NCBI RefSeq assembly: GCF_900104115.1
Contig: NZ_FNJM01000001.1
Location: 124,001 to 188,000 of the forward strand
DNA: 64,000 nt
Direction: 5' to 3'
Source of the DNA: Clostridium gasigenes
GTDB lineage: Bacteria; Bacillota; Clostridia; Clostridiales; Clostridiaceae
The position numbers and the translations under genes were made by a program. The notes under the pieces were generated by a model, which was not told the origin of the DNA, ran no database searches, and saw only the letters and a program-made list of their open reading frames with translations. How positions within the stretch are numbered: the first letter of the stretch is position 1; every line of letters starts with the position of its first letter. Below are positions 8,393-16,373 of this stretch, one piece after another.

Positions 8393-9083
8393 TTTCTGGT
8401 TCTTTTATTACGGTTAATTCTATTATTTCTAAATAAGCATTTCCATTTTCATATTTTATTTTCCCAAGTGCTTTAACCCAGGAACCATTTTTAATATTAG
8501 CAGTATTGGTAGTATTAGTACTATTATTTAAGTGGGTTTCTTTACAGAAGAGACTAATAGTGCTTAAATCTTGAAGACAACAACTAATAGTATCTCTTGA
8601 AATTAGGAATATATTTTCAGGTAAATGACCATTTCTATCTACATAACCAACTATTGATATTGTTTTATCAATATATTCAGAATCTATATTTAAATCTTCA
8701 ATTAAATGATATTTATTATTATTATTATCAATAGAAATATAATTTCCAGTATAATTAAATTTAACTTGGTCTTCAGTTAATAATAATGAAGAGCTAATTG
8801 CGTAGCTAGAATTTATAGAAATATATGCTACCGCCATAAAAAGAGTAAATATTAAAGGAATAAATTTATTAGACATATCTATTCTAGACGGGAAGGTAAG
8901 GATTTTACTAAGCTGAAAAATAGTTAAAATAATAAATATAACAAATGAAAAATAACTATATTTAACCATTCTAGGGTTTACCAAACCATATATAGATCCA
9001 CTTAAAATAAGATAGCCCCATAAAGATGTAAGCAAAAGTAATAAAATAAACCAAATTAATTCATCTAAATTAAAACGTCTCAT
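8367..9083 (-). CDS. TIGR03943/DUF1980-family membrane protein (YcgQ-like)
   Basis: The 238-residue protein starts behind TAGGGGGTAGATT. Residues 1-115 hold two early spans (about 10-30 and 38-58) and one near 85. The C-terminal half is a soluble beta-rich domain with SIVGYVDRNGHLPENIFLIS, CCLQD, and GSWVKALGKIKYENGNAYLEI, the pattern of the TIGR03943 family. That family is nearly always beside a DUF318 permease, as here (10-base gap), and the two are thought to form one transport complex. The substrate is unknown; the two G3E GTPases upstream in the operon suggest a metal. The gene ends inside the ackA terminator hairpin. Confidence 0.8.
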   Translation of the reverse strand: MRRFNLDELIWFILLLLLTSLWGYLILSGSIYGLVNPRMVKYSYFSFVIFIILTIFQLSKILTFPSRIDMSNKFIPLIFTLFMAVAYISINSSYAISSSLLLTEDQVKFNYTGNYISIDNNNNKYHLIEDLNIDSEYIDKTISIVGYVDRNGHLPENIFLISRDTISCCLQDLSTISLFCKETHLNNSTNTTNTANIKNGSWVKALGKIKYENGNAYLEIIELTVIKEPEKKYYTPGV

Positions 9084-9093
9084 AATCTACCCC

Positions 9094-10020
9094 CTAAAGC
9101 CCAAAGAATAATACTAAATAGGAAAATAAGGCTAGAATACTACAAGTTAAGAACATTAAAGAAAATACATATTTTTTTTTAAATGCTCCTAGTAGTAAAA
9201 TAACGTTTTTCAAATCTAGCATAGGTCCTAGTATTAAAAAAGCAATAACTCCACTATTTCCAAATGAGGATAGAAATCCTTTTGCAACAAAGGCATCAGC
9301 TTCTGAACAAAGAGAAAGGAAGAAGGTAAGAAGCATCATAACAATTATCCCCATAGAAGGCATTATATTTTTAAAGTCTATGTTTAAAGAACCCATAGCA
9401 ACAGATACTATTCCAGCTAAAAAAGCTCCTAAAATAAAATATCTGCTTATGTCCAAAAACTCTTTTGATGTGTGGTCTATTAAGTTTTTTAGGTTAGTAA
9501 AAAAGTTAGATTTCATATAAAGATTTTCACAGCCACAATCACAAGAGGATAAATAATCAGTATCATTTTTTATAACTTGAGTTTTCTTAGTTAATATTTC
9601 TAATATTAAACCTATAAGTATAGATATAAATAATCCACCAAATGCCCTTAAAAAAACAATGCTTAAATTATTAGAAAAGGCATAGTAGGTAGATAAAAGT
9701 ACTATTGGATTAATAATCGGTACGGCCAGCATAAAAGTAGTAGCAGTTCCAACAGAAACACCTTTTTTTATTAAACTTCTTCCAATGGGAACAATAGCAC
9801 ACTCACAAAGAGGTAGAAAAAGCCCCATTAAGCTTGCTAATATTATTGATATTATTTTATTTTTAGGTAGAAATTTTTTTATGGTTTCTTCTTTAAGAAA
9901 TAGTTGTATAATTGCTGAAATAATTGACCCAATTAAAATAAATGGTAGGGATTCAACTATTATACTTAAAAAGGTAGATAACCATGAATTAAATATTTCT
10001 GAATTTATAAAACTACTCAT
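9094..10020 (-). CDS. DUF318-family permease (YcgR/PF03773-like)
   Basis: The 308-residue protein has about eight hydrophobic spans. PLCECAIVPIGRSLIKKGVSVGTATTFM near residue 75 and ILGPMLDLKNVILL near 265 are strongly conserved features of the DUF318 permeases. A loop near 150-165 has CDCGCENLYM, a cysteine cluster that could bind metal. The start ATG at 10018-10020 overlaps the stop of the upstream GTPase gene by 4 bases (ATGA), so translation is coupled. Family members occur with metal or arsenic genes; the actual substrate is not established. Confidence 0.82.
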   Translation of the reverse strand: MSSFINSEIFNSWLSTFLSIIVESLPFILIGSIISAIIQLFLKEETIKKFLPKNKIISIILASLMGLFLPLCECAIVPIGRSLIKKGVSVGTATTFMLAVPIINPIVLLSTYYAFSNNLSIVFLRAFGGLFISILIGLILEILTKKTQVIKNDTDYLSSCDCGCENLYMKSNFFTNLKNLIDHTSKEFLDISRYFILGAFLAGIVSVAMGSLNIDFKNIMPSMGIIVMMLLTFFLSLCSEADAFVAKGFLSSFGNSGVIAFLILGPMLDLKNVILLLGAFKKKYVFSLMFLTCSILALFSYLVLFFGL

Positions 10021-10649
10021 ACAACATCCCTCTTAAAATATTTTGATAAAAAGTGTAATTTTTTTGATATTAATCCTCTGTTAAATAAATTGCTTTTTAA
10101 TAAAGCTGTATATAATTCGCAGGAAGAATCAACACAAAGAATAAAAGCTTTTTGGTTTAATGTTTTTAGTTTTTTTAAACTAGGGCCAAGATCTTTATGG
10201 GATATAGCTAAGGTGTTAGTTACAGTAATTATATTTGCGCTAGCTATAAAGGGAGTTAAAATACCACCCATATTAAGTAAGTAGGAATCAATGGTTGTGC
10301 CATCACATAAAAAATAATTAGCCCCAGAATAAAATTCCTTATTTAAATCTTTTTTATTTAAATTTTCCCTTAGTGATTCTAAAGAAAGTGTGCCGTTAAA
10401 TTCAATTATTACTCTGGATGGATTAAATTCATAAGTAGTTTCTAAAATAAAGCTTGAAAGTTCACTTAAATCATTATTAAAAGTAATAGTTTTAACCCGA
10501 GAGCAGTTATCTATAAATGTAACTCCGGACTCTAATTGAATTACTAAAATTTTATCATTTGGTATTATTGTTAAAGCGATTAGGGAATTAATAAAAGAGG
10601 ATTTGCCAGCTCCTAAAAATCCAGTAACCACCTCTAAGCGTCTTCTCAT
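10017..10649 (-). CDS. Shortened G3E-type GTPase, CobW/COG0523-like
   Basis: The start is set at ATG 10649 (MRRRLEVVTGFLGAGKSS), since the in-frame TTG before it has no better ribosome site. Walker A GFLGAGKSS at residues 9-17 matches COG0523 proteins, but at 210 residues this protein is about 100 shorter than the family. It has no CXCC metal motif, and SGVTFIDN stands in the place where the motif should be. Residues 130-190 resemble the base-recognition half. It is coupled to the permease gene downstream and lies 8 bases after the full COG0523 gene. It may be a divergent partner subunit of that GTPase rather than a metal chaperone in its own right. Confidence 0.7.
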   Translation of the reverse strand: MRRRLEVVTGFLGAGKSSFINSLIALTIIPNDKILVIQLESGVTFIDNCSRVKTITFNNDLSELSSFILETTYEFNPSRVIIEFNGTLSLESLRENLNKKDLNKEFYSGANYFLCDGTTIDSYLLNMGGILTPFIASANIITVTNTLAISHKDLGPSLKKLKTLNQKAFILCVDSSCELYTALLKSNLFNRGLISKKLHFLSKYFKRDVV

Positions 10650-10657
10650 CAAAATCT

Positions 10658-11605
10658 CTAATTAAAAAAACTTTTTAATGCATTTTCTTTTAAATCAGTA
10701 CCTATAATTATAATTACATCTTCAGGTGAATAATTTAATTTCCGTATGTTAAATTCATTCGGCACAAAATCAAATTGATGTTTATTTCCATCAAGTAAAT
10801 TTACTATACCTTTAGCTCTTAAAACATTTCCAAAATTAGATGAAGAGGAAAGAAATTCGAATTTTTTTATTAGTTCATCCTTGGAAAATCTATTCTTAAC
10901 ATAAATAGGAATAGATGAAAAAGTATTACTAGTATTTTCTGCAGTAGAATCTTTTAATAAAGTAGCTTTTGATTTAATAGGATTAGTTTTTAAATTGAAA
11001 AATGAATTGTTTGGAGTGAAATTTTTTATAACTTCACTACCTTTTAGAGTATCCCAAGGTTTTGTTATTAATAATGCTTTTCTATTAAGCCGCGATATTT
11101 TTAGTTTTGCCTCTAATAATTCAGACTCATTAATAAACTGACATCTACTAAATACTATTTTATCCGCAGAAATAACTTGATCCTTATAAAATTTCTTGAA
11201 ATTATTTAAATAAACATCAATCTTTAAGGGATCTATAACTGTTATAACATTATCAACTTCAGTAATATCAATTAAATCTTTTTCTGAAAATATATTTTTA
11301 ATATCAGATAATTTAGCAACTCCAGAAGGTTCTATAAGTAACCTAGTTGGCGAATAATCGGAAATGACTTGGAGTAAAGCATCTTTAAAATCTCCAGTAA
11401 CTTGACAGCAAATACAACCAGAGTTAATTTCACGAACTTCAATATTTGTTTCACGAAGGATACCTCCATCGATGCTAACTTCACCAAATTCATTTTCAAT
11501 AATAGCTATTTTTTCTGTGTAAACACCTTCTTCAAGTAATTTTTTCATAAGAAGGGTTTTACCAGCCCCTAAAAAGCCTGAAAATATATCAATCTTAACT
11601 TTCAT
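10658..11605 (-). CDS. COG0523/CobW-family G3E GTPase, metal chaperone type
   Basis: The start is placed at ATG 11605 behind AGGAGTGTTAGTT; an in-frame GTG at 11614 sits in the ribosome site. The 315-residue protein has Walker A GFLGAGKTLL near residue 10, ENEFGEVSIDGG near 38, and the metal-binding CXCC motif in NSGCICCQVTGDF near 63. The C-terminal CobW_C domain is at about 220-315. Such GTPases hand zinc, cobalt or nickel to client proteins. It heads a four-gene operon with a second GTPase-like protein, a DUF318 permease and a TIGR03943 protein, so a metal-handling role is the best reading. The metal cannot be told from sequence. Confidence 0.85.
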   Translation of the reverse strand: MKVKIDIFSGFLGAGKTLLMKKLLEEGVYTEKIAIIENEFGEVSIDGGILRETNIEVREINSGCICCQVTGDFKDALLQVISDYSPTRLLIEPSGVAKLSDIKNIFSEKDLIDITEVDNVITVIDPLKIDVYLNNFKKFYKDQVISADKIVFSRCQFINESELLEAKLKISRLNRKALLITKPWDTLKGSEVIKNFTPNNSFFNLKTNPIKSKATLLKDSTAENTSNTFSSIPIYVKNRFSKDELIKKFEFLSSSSNFGNVLRAKGIVNLLDGNKHQFDFVPNEFNIRKLNYSPEDVIIIIGTDLKENALKSFFN

Positions 11606-11626
11606 AACTAACACTCCTAAAACTAT

Positions 11627-11660
11627 ATTATTAATCTACATTAATTGTATGATTAATAAT
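11627..11660 (-). promoter_or_regulatory. Perfect inverted repeat upstream of the metal-type operon
   Basis: ATTATTAATC (11627-11636) is matched by GATTAATAAT (11651-11660) over a 14-base spacer, 22 bases ahead of the first start codon of the minus-strand operon. It is a candidate operator for a metalloregulator; it does not obviously match a Fur or Zur box. Confidence 0.45.
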
Positions 11661-12106
11661 TTGCTGATATTCTTTGGAAAAGTTTAAACATAAAAATCTA
11701 TTGTAAGAATTAATAATATATTTCAGAGAAATAATAAATTAAAGCAAGATAAGAAATATTTTAATAATAATAATGGGGAATAAGTATGAATAAATTTAAA
11801 AGAAATTTAGCTGTTTTTATATGTATGGTTAGGATAAAATTTAGAGCAATGTTGGAACCTTCAAAACGGGTTATAAGGAATGGGAAGTTACATTTCCATT
11901 AAGCAAAAGTAGGATTTTTGCTTAATGGGGTTATTATTTTCCATAATTTACTTGGTTAGAAACACAAACTATTGTTTGTTATAGATGTTACGATATGTTA
12001 GACTTATCAAGTAAAAAAGTATCAGTAGGTATGTATTTGTTTATGATAAAGTATTTTAAACAAATATAGTATGAGAATATACTATTGATAAAGAAGGAGA
12101 AAGCAT
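11661..12106 (+). other. 446-base spacer with a possible 38-codon gene and a hairpin
   Basis: ATG 11786 with GGGGAA upstream opens a 38-codon frame ending at 11902 (MNKFKRNLAVFICMVRIKFR at the start), basic with a short hydrophobic part. It resembles no family I know. Its stop overlaps a 13-bp hairpin, CCATTAAGCAAAA (11896-11908) with TTTTGCTTAATGG (11916-11928), which could end a short transcript. The rest appears to be promoter sequence for the L,D-transpeptidase. Nothing else is recognisable. Confidence 0.3.
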
Positions 12107-13399
12107 TTGAAAAATTTATTGCAAAAGAAATTTATAAAAACAATAATATTTTTACTTTCAGTTATCTTAATAACGGGACTAGCCTTATATGGTTATTATG
12201 AATATAACCAAAAGGGTATAGGAAACAAAAAGAATGAAGGGATAGCTTTATTTAAAGACGATAATTATGAAAAAGCTACAGAGATATTAAATGATTATTT
12301 AACAAATTATCCTGATGATAATGAAGTAAAAGAAATCATAAGTATCATAAAAATTTATAATGATAGTAAGGCTCATTTTGATAAAGGCAACTTTGAATTA
12401 GTTATTTCTACACTTGATACAATGCCGGAAAAAGCTAATGATTATCCCATAAAATCAAAAATAGATGAACTTAAAAATAATACAAATAATTCTATTAAAA
12501 AGAAAGAAATTGAAGCTGTTTTTGTTGAGCTAAAAGCTTTGATAGATAATGAAGATTACACTGGTGCTAAGGATATAATTACAAAATTAGAAACAATGGA
12601 ATTAAGTAATGAAAGTGATGTAGAGGAACTAGCTAAAAATAAAAAGCTTGTTGAAGATTATTTCATAGATAAAGATAAGTTAGAAGCAAATAAAGATAAA
12701 TTAGAAGCAGATAAAGAATTATCTGCGAATAAAGAATCACCAAAACCAACAAATAAACCACAAACAGAAAATAATAGTGAGGCAAAACAACCCTATATAG
12801 CCAATACTAGTGCAGCTAAGAACTCTAGTCAGTTACTAACTATAACTAGCACTGGCGGTTCAAGTGGTGAACTTATTATGTGGGAAAAGGATAGCCATGG
12901 TGTTTGGTATGAATATGATCGTATGTATGCAAGACTTGGATCAGGTGGAATGAAAGAAGCAAGCGAGGTATATGAAATGGATAAGTGTACTCCTACTGGT
13001 GTTTATAGTTTAACTGAAGCATTTGGGGTTGCGGAAAATCCAGGCTCAGGGGTTCGTTATAAACAATTAGATGGTAGTGAATATTGGATAGATGATTCAA
13101 ATTCACAATATTATAATACCATGGAATTTGGAGAGGCAAATGGTAGGTGGCAATCAGCAGAACATTTAATAGATTATAAAAATGCTTATAAGTATTCATT
13201 AGTTATAGATTATAATAGATGGCCTACAATACCTGGGAAAAGTTCAGCAATATTTTTACATGTGGACACAGGAATTCCTACATTGGGATGCGTGGCAGTA
13301 GCACAAGATAAAATGGTTAAAATATTAAATTGGATAAATCCTAGTAGTAATCCAAAAATAGTATTAGGATTTGACGATAATTATATTTCTAAATTTTAA
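12107..13399 (+). CDS. Membrane-anchored L,D-transpeptidase (YkuD-type) with helical repeats
   Basis: Translation most likely starts at TTG 12107, behind AAGGAGA. The 430-residue protein has an uncleaved signal anchor at about 11-31, then an extracellular stretch of helical, TPR-like repeats (about 40-180) and a charged Lys/Asn/Pro linker (180-245). A C-terminal L,D-transpeptidase domain follows. The catalytic region is FLHVDTGIPTLGCVAV near residue 385, with the His and the TxGC cysteine of the family. Such enzymes form 3-3 crosslinks in peptidoglycan or attach proteins. It has its own terminator downstream and no operon partner. Confidence 0.8.
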   Translation: MKNLLQKKFIKTIIFLLSVILITGLALYGYYEYNQKGIGNKKNEGIALFKDDNYEKATEILNDYLTNYPDDNEVKEIISIIKIYNDSKAHFDKGNFELVISTLDTMPEKANDYPIKSKIDELKNNTNNSIKKKEIEAVFVELKALIDNEDYTGAKDIITKLETMELSNESDVEELAKNKKLVEDYFIDKDKLEANKDKLEADKELSANKESPKPTNKPQTENNSEAKQPYIANTSAAKNSSQLLTITSTGGSSGELIMWEKDSHGVWYEYDRMYARLGSGGMKEASEVYEMDKCTPTGVYSLTEAFGVAENPGSGVRYKQLDGSEYWIDDSNSQYYNTMEFGEANGRWQSAEHLIDYKNAYKYSLVIDYNRWPTIPGKSSAIFLHVDTGIPTLGCVAVAQDKMVKILNWINPSSNPKIVLGFDDNYISKF

Positions 13400-13444
13400 T
13401 TAAATAATATACTGCACTTTCAAAAGAAGTGTAGTTGAGACTTA

Positions 13445-13492
13445 AACAGTTAAATGATTATTAGATATATAATCATTTAGCTGTTAATTTTT
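13445..13492 (+). terminator. Terminator of the L,D-transpeptidase gene
   Basis: AACAGTTAAATGATTA (13445-13460) pairs with TAATCATTTAGCTGTT (13470-13485) and is followed by ATTTTTT. Confidence 0.8.
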
Positions 13493-13502
13493 TAATAGAC
13501 TA

Positions 13503-13540
13503 TTGACAAATTCTTTAGTTGTAACTATAATGATTACAAC
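13503..13540 (+). promoter_or_regulatory. Promoter with palindromic operator over the -10 box
   Basis: TTGACA (13503-13508) and TATAAT (13526-13531), spaced 17, form a near-consensus promoter for the oxidoreductase gene. GTTGTAA (13518-13524) and TTACAAC (13534-13540) form a 7-9-7 palindrome that encloses the -10 box. A related half-site, GTTGTAAC, and the palindrome GTAACAGTTAC recur at 13647-13666 in the leader. This is a repressor-type layout, but no regulator gene lies adjacent. Confidence 0.7.
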
Positions 13541-13704
13541 GGGAACAATTAAGAATGATAATAAGTAGTAGATTTTAGTTGAAATATTTTTAATATAAAT
13601 GTAACTTTTTTAGTTGCACAAAATAGACAACTATTTTTTTAAAACAGTTGTAACCGTAACAGTTACAGTCAAAAACAAAATAAAAATTGAGAGGATGATT
13701 ATTT

Positions 13705-14340
13705 ATGAAAATAGCATTAATTGGAGCAAATGGAAATGTGGGAAAAGTTATATTGAAGGAAGCATTATTAAGAGGACATGAAGTTACAGGAATAGTTCGT
13801 AATATATCAAAAAATGAAGAAAAACAGGCTAATTTAAACCTTATTGAAGGGGATATATTTGATGAAGAAAATATATCAAAGGCTATTGAAGGAAATGATA
13901 TAGTTATTAGTGCCTTTGGTCCAAAGCATGGAGAAGAAAAAACTTTAGTAGAGGCTACTAAAAGATTGATAGCTGCAGTAAAGGAAGCTGGTATACCTCG
14001 TATTTTATCAATGGGTGGAGCTGGAAGTCTTCTTGTAGAGGGTGATATAAAATTAGTTGAAACAAAGGGCTTTCCTGAATCTTGGAAACCAATTGCATTA
14101 GCTCATGGTGAGGCTTTAGATTATTATAAAAAAGATAAAAACATTAATTGGACAAATTTGAGTCCAGCGGCAATACTTGAATCCGGAAAAAGAACTGGAG
14201 TTTATAGAATTGGTGAAAATTATTTGATAACAGATGAAAAAGGTGAAAGTCATATTTCATTTGAAGACTTTGCTTTTGCAATGCTAGAGGAAGTTGAAAA
14301 ACCTAAGTTCTCTGGAAAAAGATTTACAGTAGGATATTAA
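13705..14340 (+). CDS. NAD(P)-binding oxidoreductase, NmrA/YwnB-like SDR
   Basis: The 211-residue protein begins MKIALIGANGNVGKVILKEA, with the GxxGxxG dinucleotide-binding motif. ISAFGPKHGEE near residue 70 and RILSMGGAGSLLV near 106 are typical of the atypical short-chain reductases related to biliverdin reductase B and YwnB. The enzyme probably binds NAD(P)H in the cytoplasm; the substrate is unknown. It is followed after 21 bases by a DsbA-fold protein, and the pair is preceded by a promoter with a palindromic operator. The pairing suggests a response to reactive electrophiles or redox stress, which is an inference. Confidence 0.85.
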   Translation: MKIALIGANGNVGKVILKEALLRGHEVTGIVRNISKNEEKQANLNLIEGDIFDEENISKAIEGNDIVISAFGPKHGEEKTLVEATKRLIAAVKEAGIPRILSMGGAGSLLVEGDIKLVETKGFPESWKPIALAHGEALDYYKKDKNINWTNLSPAAILESGKRTGVYRIGENYLITDEKGESHISFEDFAFAMLEEVEKPKFSGKRFTVGY

Positions 14341-14361
14341 TTTGAATTGGAGGAATAAAAT

Positions 14362-15000
14362 ATGAAAACAAAAATATATTATGTTATGGATACTATGTGT
14401 GGATGGTGTTATGGGTTTAGCGATGTTATAACTAAAATAGAAGAGAAGTACAAAGATATTTATGACTTTAGCATTTTACCAGGAGGCATGTGGGTAGGGG
14501 ATAATTCTAAAACTATTGATGTGAGTTTAGGTGATTATATAAAAAGTCATAATATGAAAATAGAACAATTAACTGGTAAAAAATTTGGAGATGGATATAA
14601 TAAAAATATATTAGCAAATACTAGTATAGTTTTAGACAGTTTTCCAGGCGCAAAAGCATTAGTTTTAATTCAAAGATTAAAAAAAGATGTAAGCTTTAGA
14701 TTCCTTAAAAAGCTCCAAGAAGCCTTTTTTATAGAAGGAAAGGATACTAATAATTTAGAAACATATATTGAAATAGCTAAAAGCTTTGATATATCTAAAG
14801 AGGAATTTGAGAAAGAATTTCTATCAGAAGAATTAACAAAAGAGACTTTAAAATATTTTGATATGGTTGTAGATTTAGGGGCGCTAAGTTTTCCGACAGT
14901 TATTTTAGTTAATGGAGATAAAAAACAAATAATCTCACAGGGCTACAGCAAATTTGAAGATATAGATAAAATATTAGCTTCTTCAAATTTTAAAAACTAA
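14362..15000 (+). CDS. DsbA-fold thiol oxidoreductase (FrnE/DsbA family)
   Basis: The 212-residue protein has no signal peptide. MDTMCGWCYGF near residue 9 gives a thioredoxin-type CxxC (CGWC), followed by the helical insertion of the DsbA/HCCA-isomerase superfamily and the cis-proline strand LSFPTVILVNG near 172. The absence of an export signal points to a cytoplasmic FrnE- or GST-kappa-like thiol enzyme rather than a periplasmic DsbA. It follows the oxidoreductase gene by 21 bases with ribosome site TTGGAGGAA, so they form one operon. Confidence 0.83.
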   Translation: MKTKIYYVMDTMCGWCYGFSDVITKIEEKYKDIYDFSILPGGMWVGDNSKTIDVSLGDYIKSHNMKIEQLTGKKFGDGYNKNILANTSIVLDSFPGAKALVLIQRLKKDVSFRFLKKLQEAFFIEGKDTNNLETYIEIAKSFDISKEEFEKEFLSEELTKETLKYFDMVVDLGALSFPTVILVNGDKKQIISQGYSKFEDIDKILASSNFKN

Positions 15001-15097
15001 TAATTTACTTGTGAAAATAAATTAGTGGGATTAAGTATGATAAGCTTATGAAATAGAGCGTTAATAATTAATACAAGAACTTAAGAACTTGAAAAAA

Positions 15098-15217
15098 AAT
15101 AATAGATCAAGGTGCGATGTATATTTTGTGCAAAGGCAAGAGATAGTCCATATATATATGGATTGGCTCTATGCAATATAGCTAAAAATAGACGAGCAAA
15201 TTGGTCTATTATTTTTT
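15098..15217 (+). ncRNA. Long rod-like structured RNA ending in an intrinsic terminator, class unknown
   Basis: AATAATAGATCAA (15098-15110) pairs with TTGGTCTATTATT (15201-15213), followed by a T-run. Inside, TATATT...GCA pairs with TGCAATATA, then GAG/CTC and TCCATATATATATGGA close an apical arm near 15150-15167. The whole makes one 120-base imperfect hairpin with internal loops. It lies in the spacer before the purine nucleoside phosphorylase promoter, so it is more likely a free small RNA than a leader. A long rod with bulges recalls 6S RNA but it is shorter than usual. It lacks the purine riboswitch core. The remainder of the 15001-15339 spacer shows no gene. Confidence 0.45.
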
Positions 15218-15265
15218 AAAAAGTACCTTAAATATAGATCTGTAATAAGGTAAGATAGAAACAGC

Positions 15266-15294
15266 TTGACTTTTAATAAAAAAATTTATACAAT
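15266..15294 (+). promoter_or_regulatory. Promoter of the purine nucleoside phosphorylase gene
   Basis: TTGACT (15266-15271) and TACAAT (15289-15294) are spaced by 17 bases, about 45 bases before the start codon at 15340. A very similar TTGACTTTCAATAAGAAAAT sequence occurs near 20242. Confidence 0.65.
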
Positions 15295-15339
15295 AAATTG
15301 AAATCGTTTTCTAAAATGAGAAAATTCGGAGGTGAAAAT

Positions 15340-16176
15340 ATGGATAATATGTATGAGAAAGTTTTAGAATCAACAAGATATATAAAAAGTAAAATTGATT
15401 TAATGCCTAAGATAGGTGTTGTTTTAGGTTCAGGATTAGGAGATCTAGTGGATTCTATAGAAAATAAAGAATATATTAATTATGAAGATATACCTAATTT
15501 CCCAAGATCAACAGTTAAAGGTCATAATGGAAGATTGGTATTTGGGAAAATAAAAGATACATATGTGTTAGCAATGCAAGGAAGATTTCATTATTTTGAA
15601 GGATATACAATGAAAGAAGTTGCATATCCAATATATGTTATGAAGCAATTAGGAATTGAAAAAGTTATAATAACTAATGCTTGCGGTGGCATAAATACAA
15701 GCTTTAAGCCTGGTACTTTGATGATTATTAATGATTTTATTAATTTAGTTTCAGATAATCCATTAATTGGTATAAATGATGAAAGATTTGGGACAAGGTT
15801 TCCTGATATGTCTGAACCTTTCAAGCTTGAATTAATAGACAAAGCAAAGAAAATAGCAGATGAAATAGGTGTTGAATATAAAGAGGGTGTTTATGCAGGG
15901 GTTATGGGACCTTATTATGAAACAGCAGCAGAAATAAGATCAATTAGAAATCAAGGGGGAGATGCTGTTGGAATGTCAACAGTTCCTGAAACAATAGCTG
16001 CTAATTATTTAGGAATAGATGTACTGGGGATATCTTGTATCACAAATATGGCTACAGGGATACAAAAGCAAAAACATTCACACGAGAATGTAATAGAAAT
16101 AGCTCAAAAGGCATCAATAGATTTTTTTAGATGGATAGCTAAGGTAATTGAAGCTATGGATGAAATAAAAAGATAG
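15340..16176 (+). CDS. Purine nucleoside phosphorylase, trimeric PNP family
   Basis: The start is ATG 15340, behind GGAGGTGA; an in-frame ATG at 15298 would give a 14-residue extension lacking a ribosome site. The 278-residue protein has IGVVLGSGLGDLVD near residue 25, the phosphate-site sequences GHNGRLVFGK and MQGRFHYFEGY, TNACGGIN near 112, YYETAAEIR near 190 and MSTVPETIAANY near 215. These are signatures of the trimeric, inosine/guanosine-type PNPs (PunA/DeoD-II). It splits purine nucleosides with phosphate to base and ribose-1-phosphate in purine salvage. It is transcribed alone from the promoter just upstream. Confidence 0.93.
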   Translation: MDNMYEKVLESTRYIKSKIDLMPKIGVVLGSGLGDLVDSIENKEYINYEDIPNFPRSTVKGHNGRLVFGKIKDTYVLAMQGRFHYFEGYTMKEVAYPIYVMKQLGIEKVIITNACGGINTSFKPGTLMIINDFINLVSDNPLIGINDERFGTRFPDMSEPFKLELIDKAKKIADEIGVEYKEGVYAGVMGPYYETAAEIRSIRNQGGDAVGMSTVPETIAANYLGIDVLGISCITNMATGIQKQKHSHENVIEIAQKASIDFFRWIAKVIEAMDEIKR

Positions 16177-16216
16177 CTTCCTAAGTATTGATTTATTACA
16201 AATATGAGATTTTTAT

Positions 16217-16248
16217 TTGTTTAATAGTTTGTGTAAACTATTAAGCAA
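16217..16248 (+). terminator. Hairpin after purine nucleoside phosphorylase
   Basis: TTGTTTAATAGTTT (16217-16230) pairs with AAACTATTAAGCAA (16235-16248). The T-run after it is poor, so termination efficiency is uncertain. Confidence 0.55.
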
Positions 16249-16307
16249 GTTTGAATCTCTTTTTCTATGGGTTTTTATAAATATTAGTTGGTTGAAAAAA
16301 ACAAATA

Positions 16308-16350
16308 TTGACATCGAAATACTAGTGTACTATAATAATGGTACACTAGT
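16308..16350 (+). promoter_or_regulatory. Promoter and perfect YtrA-type operator
   Basis: TTGACA (16308-16313) and TATAAT (16331-16336) are spaced 17 bases. ACTAGTGTAC (16321-16330) and GTACACTAGT (16341-16350) form a perfect 10-bp inverted repeat around the -10 box. It contains AGTGTA-N12-TACACT, close to the operator described for YtrA-family GntR repressors. It should be the autoregulatory site of the GntR gene 24 bases downstream. Confidence 0.85.
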
Positions 16351-16373
16351 GATCAAGATGGGAGGTACCGTAG

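Noticed and set aside
12993..13199. Minus-strand open frame inside the L,D-transpeptidase gene
   Set aside because: No ribosome site and full overlap with a conserved catalytic domain on the other strand.
15098..15217. Hairpin RNA considered as a purine riboswitch for the nucleoside phosphorylase gene
   Set aside because: The conserved three-way junction sequences are missing and the gene's own promoter lies after the hairpin.
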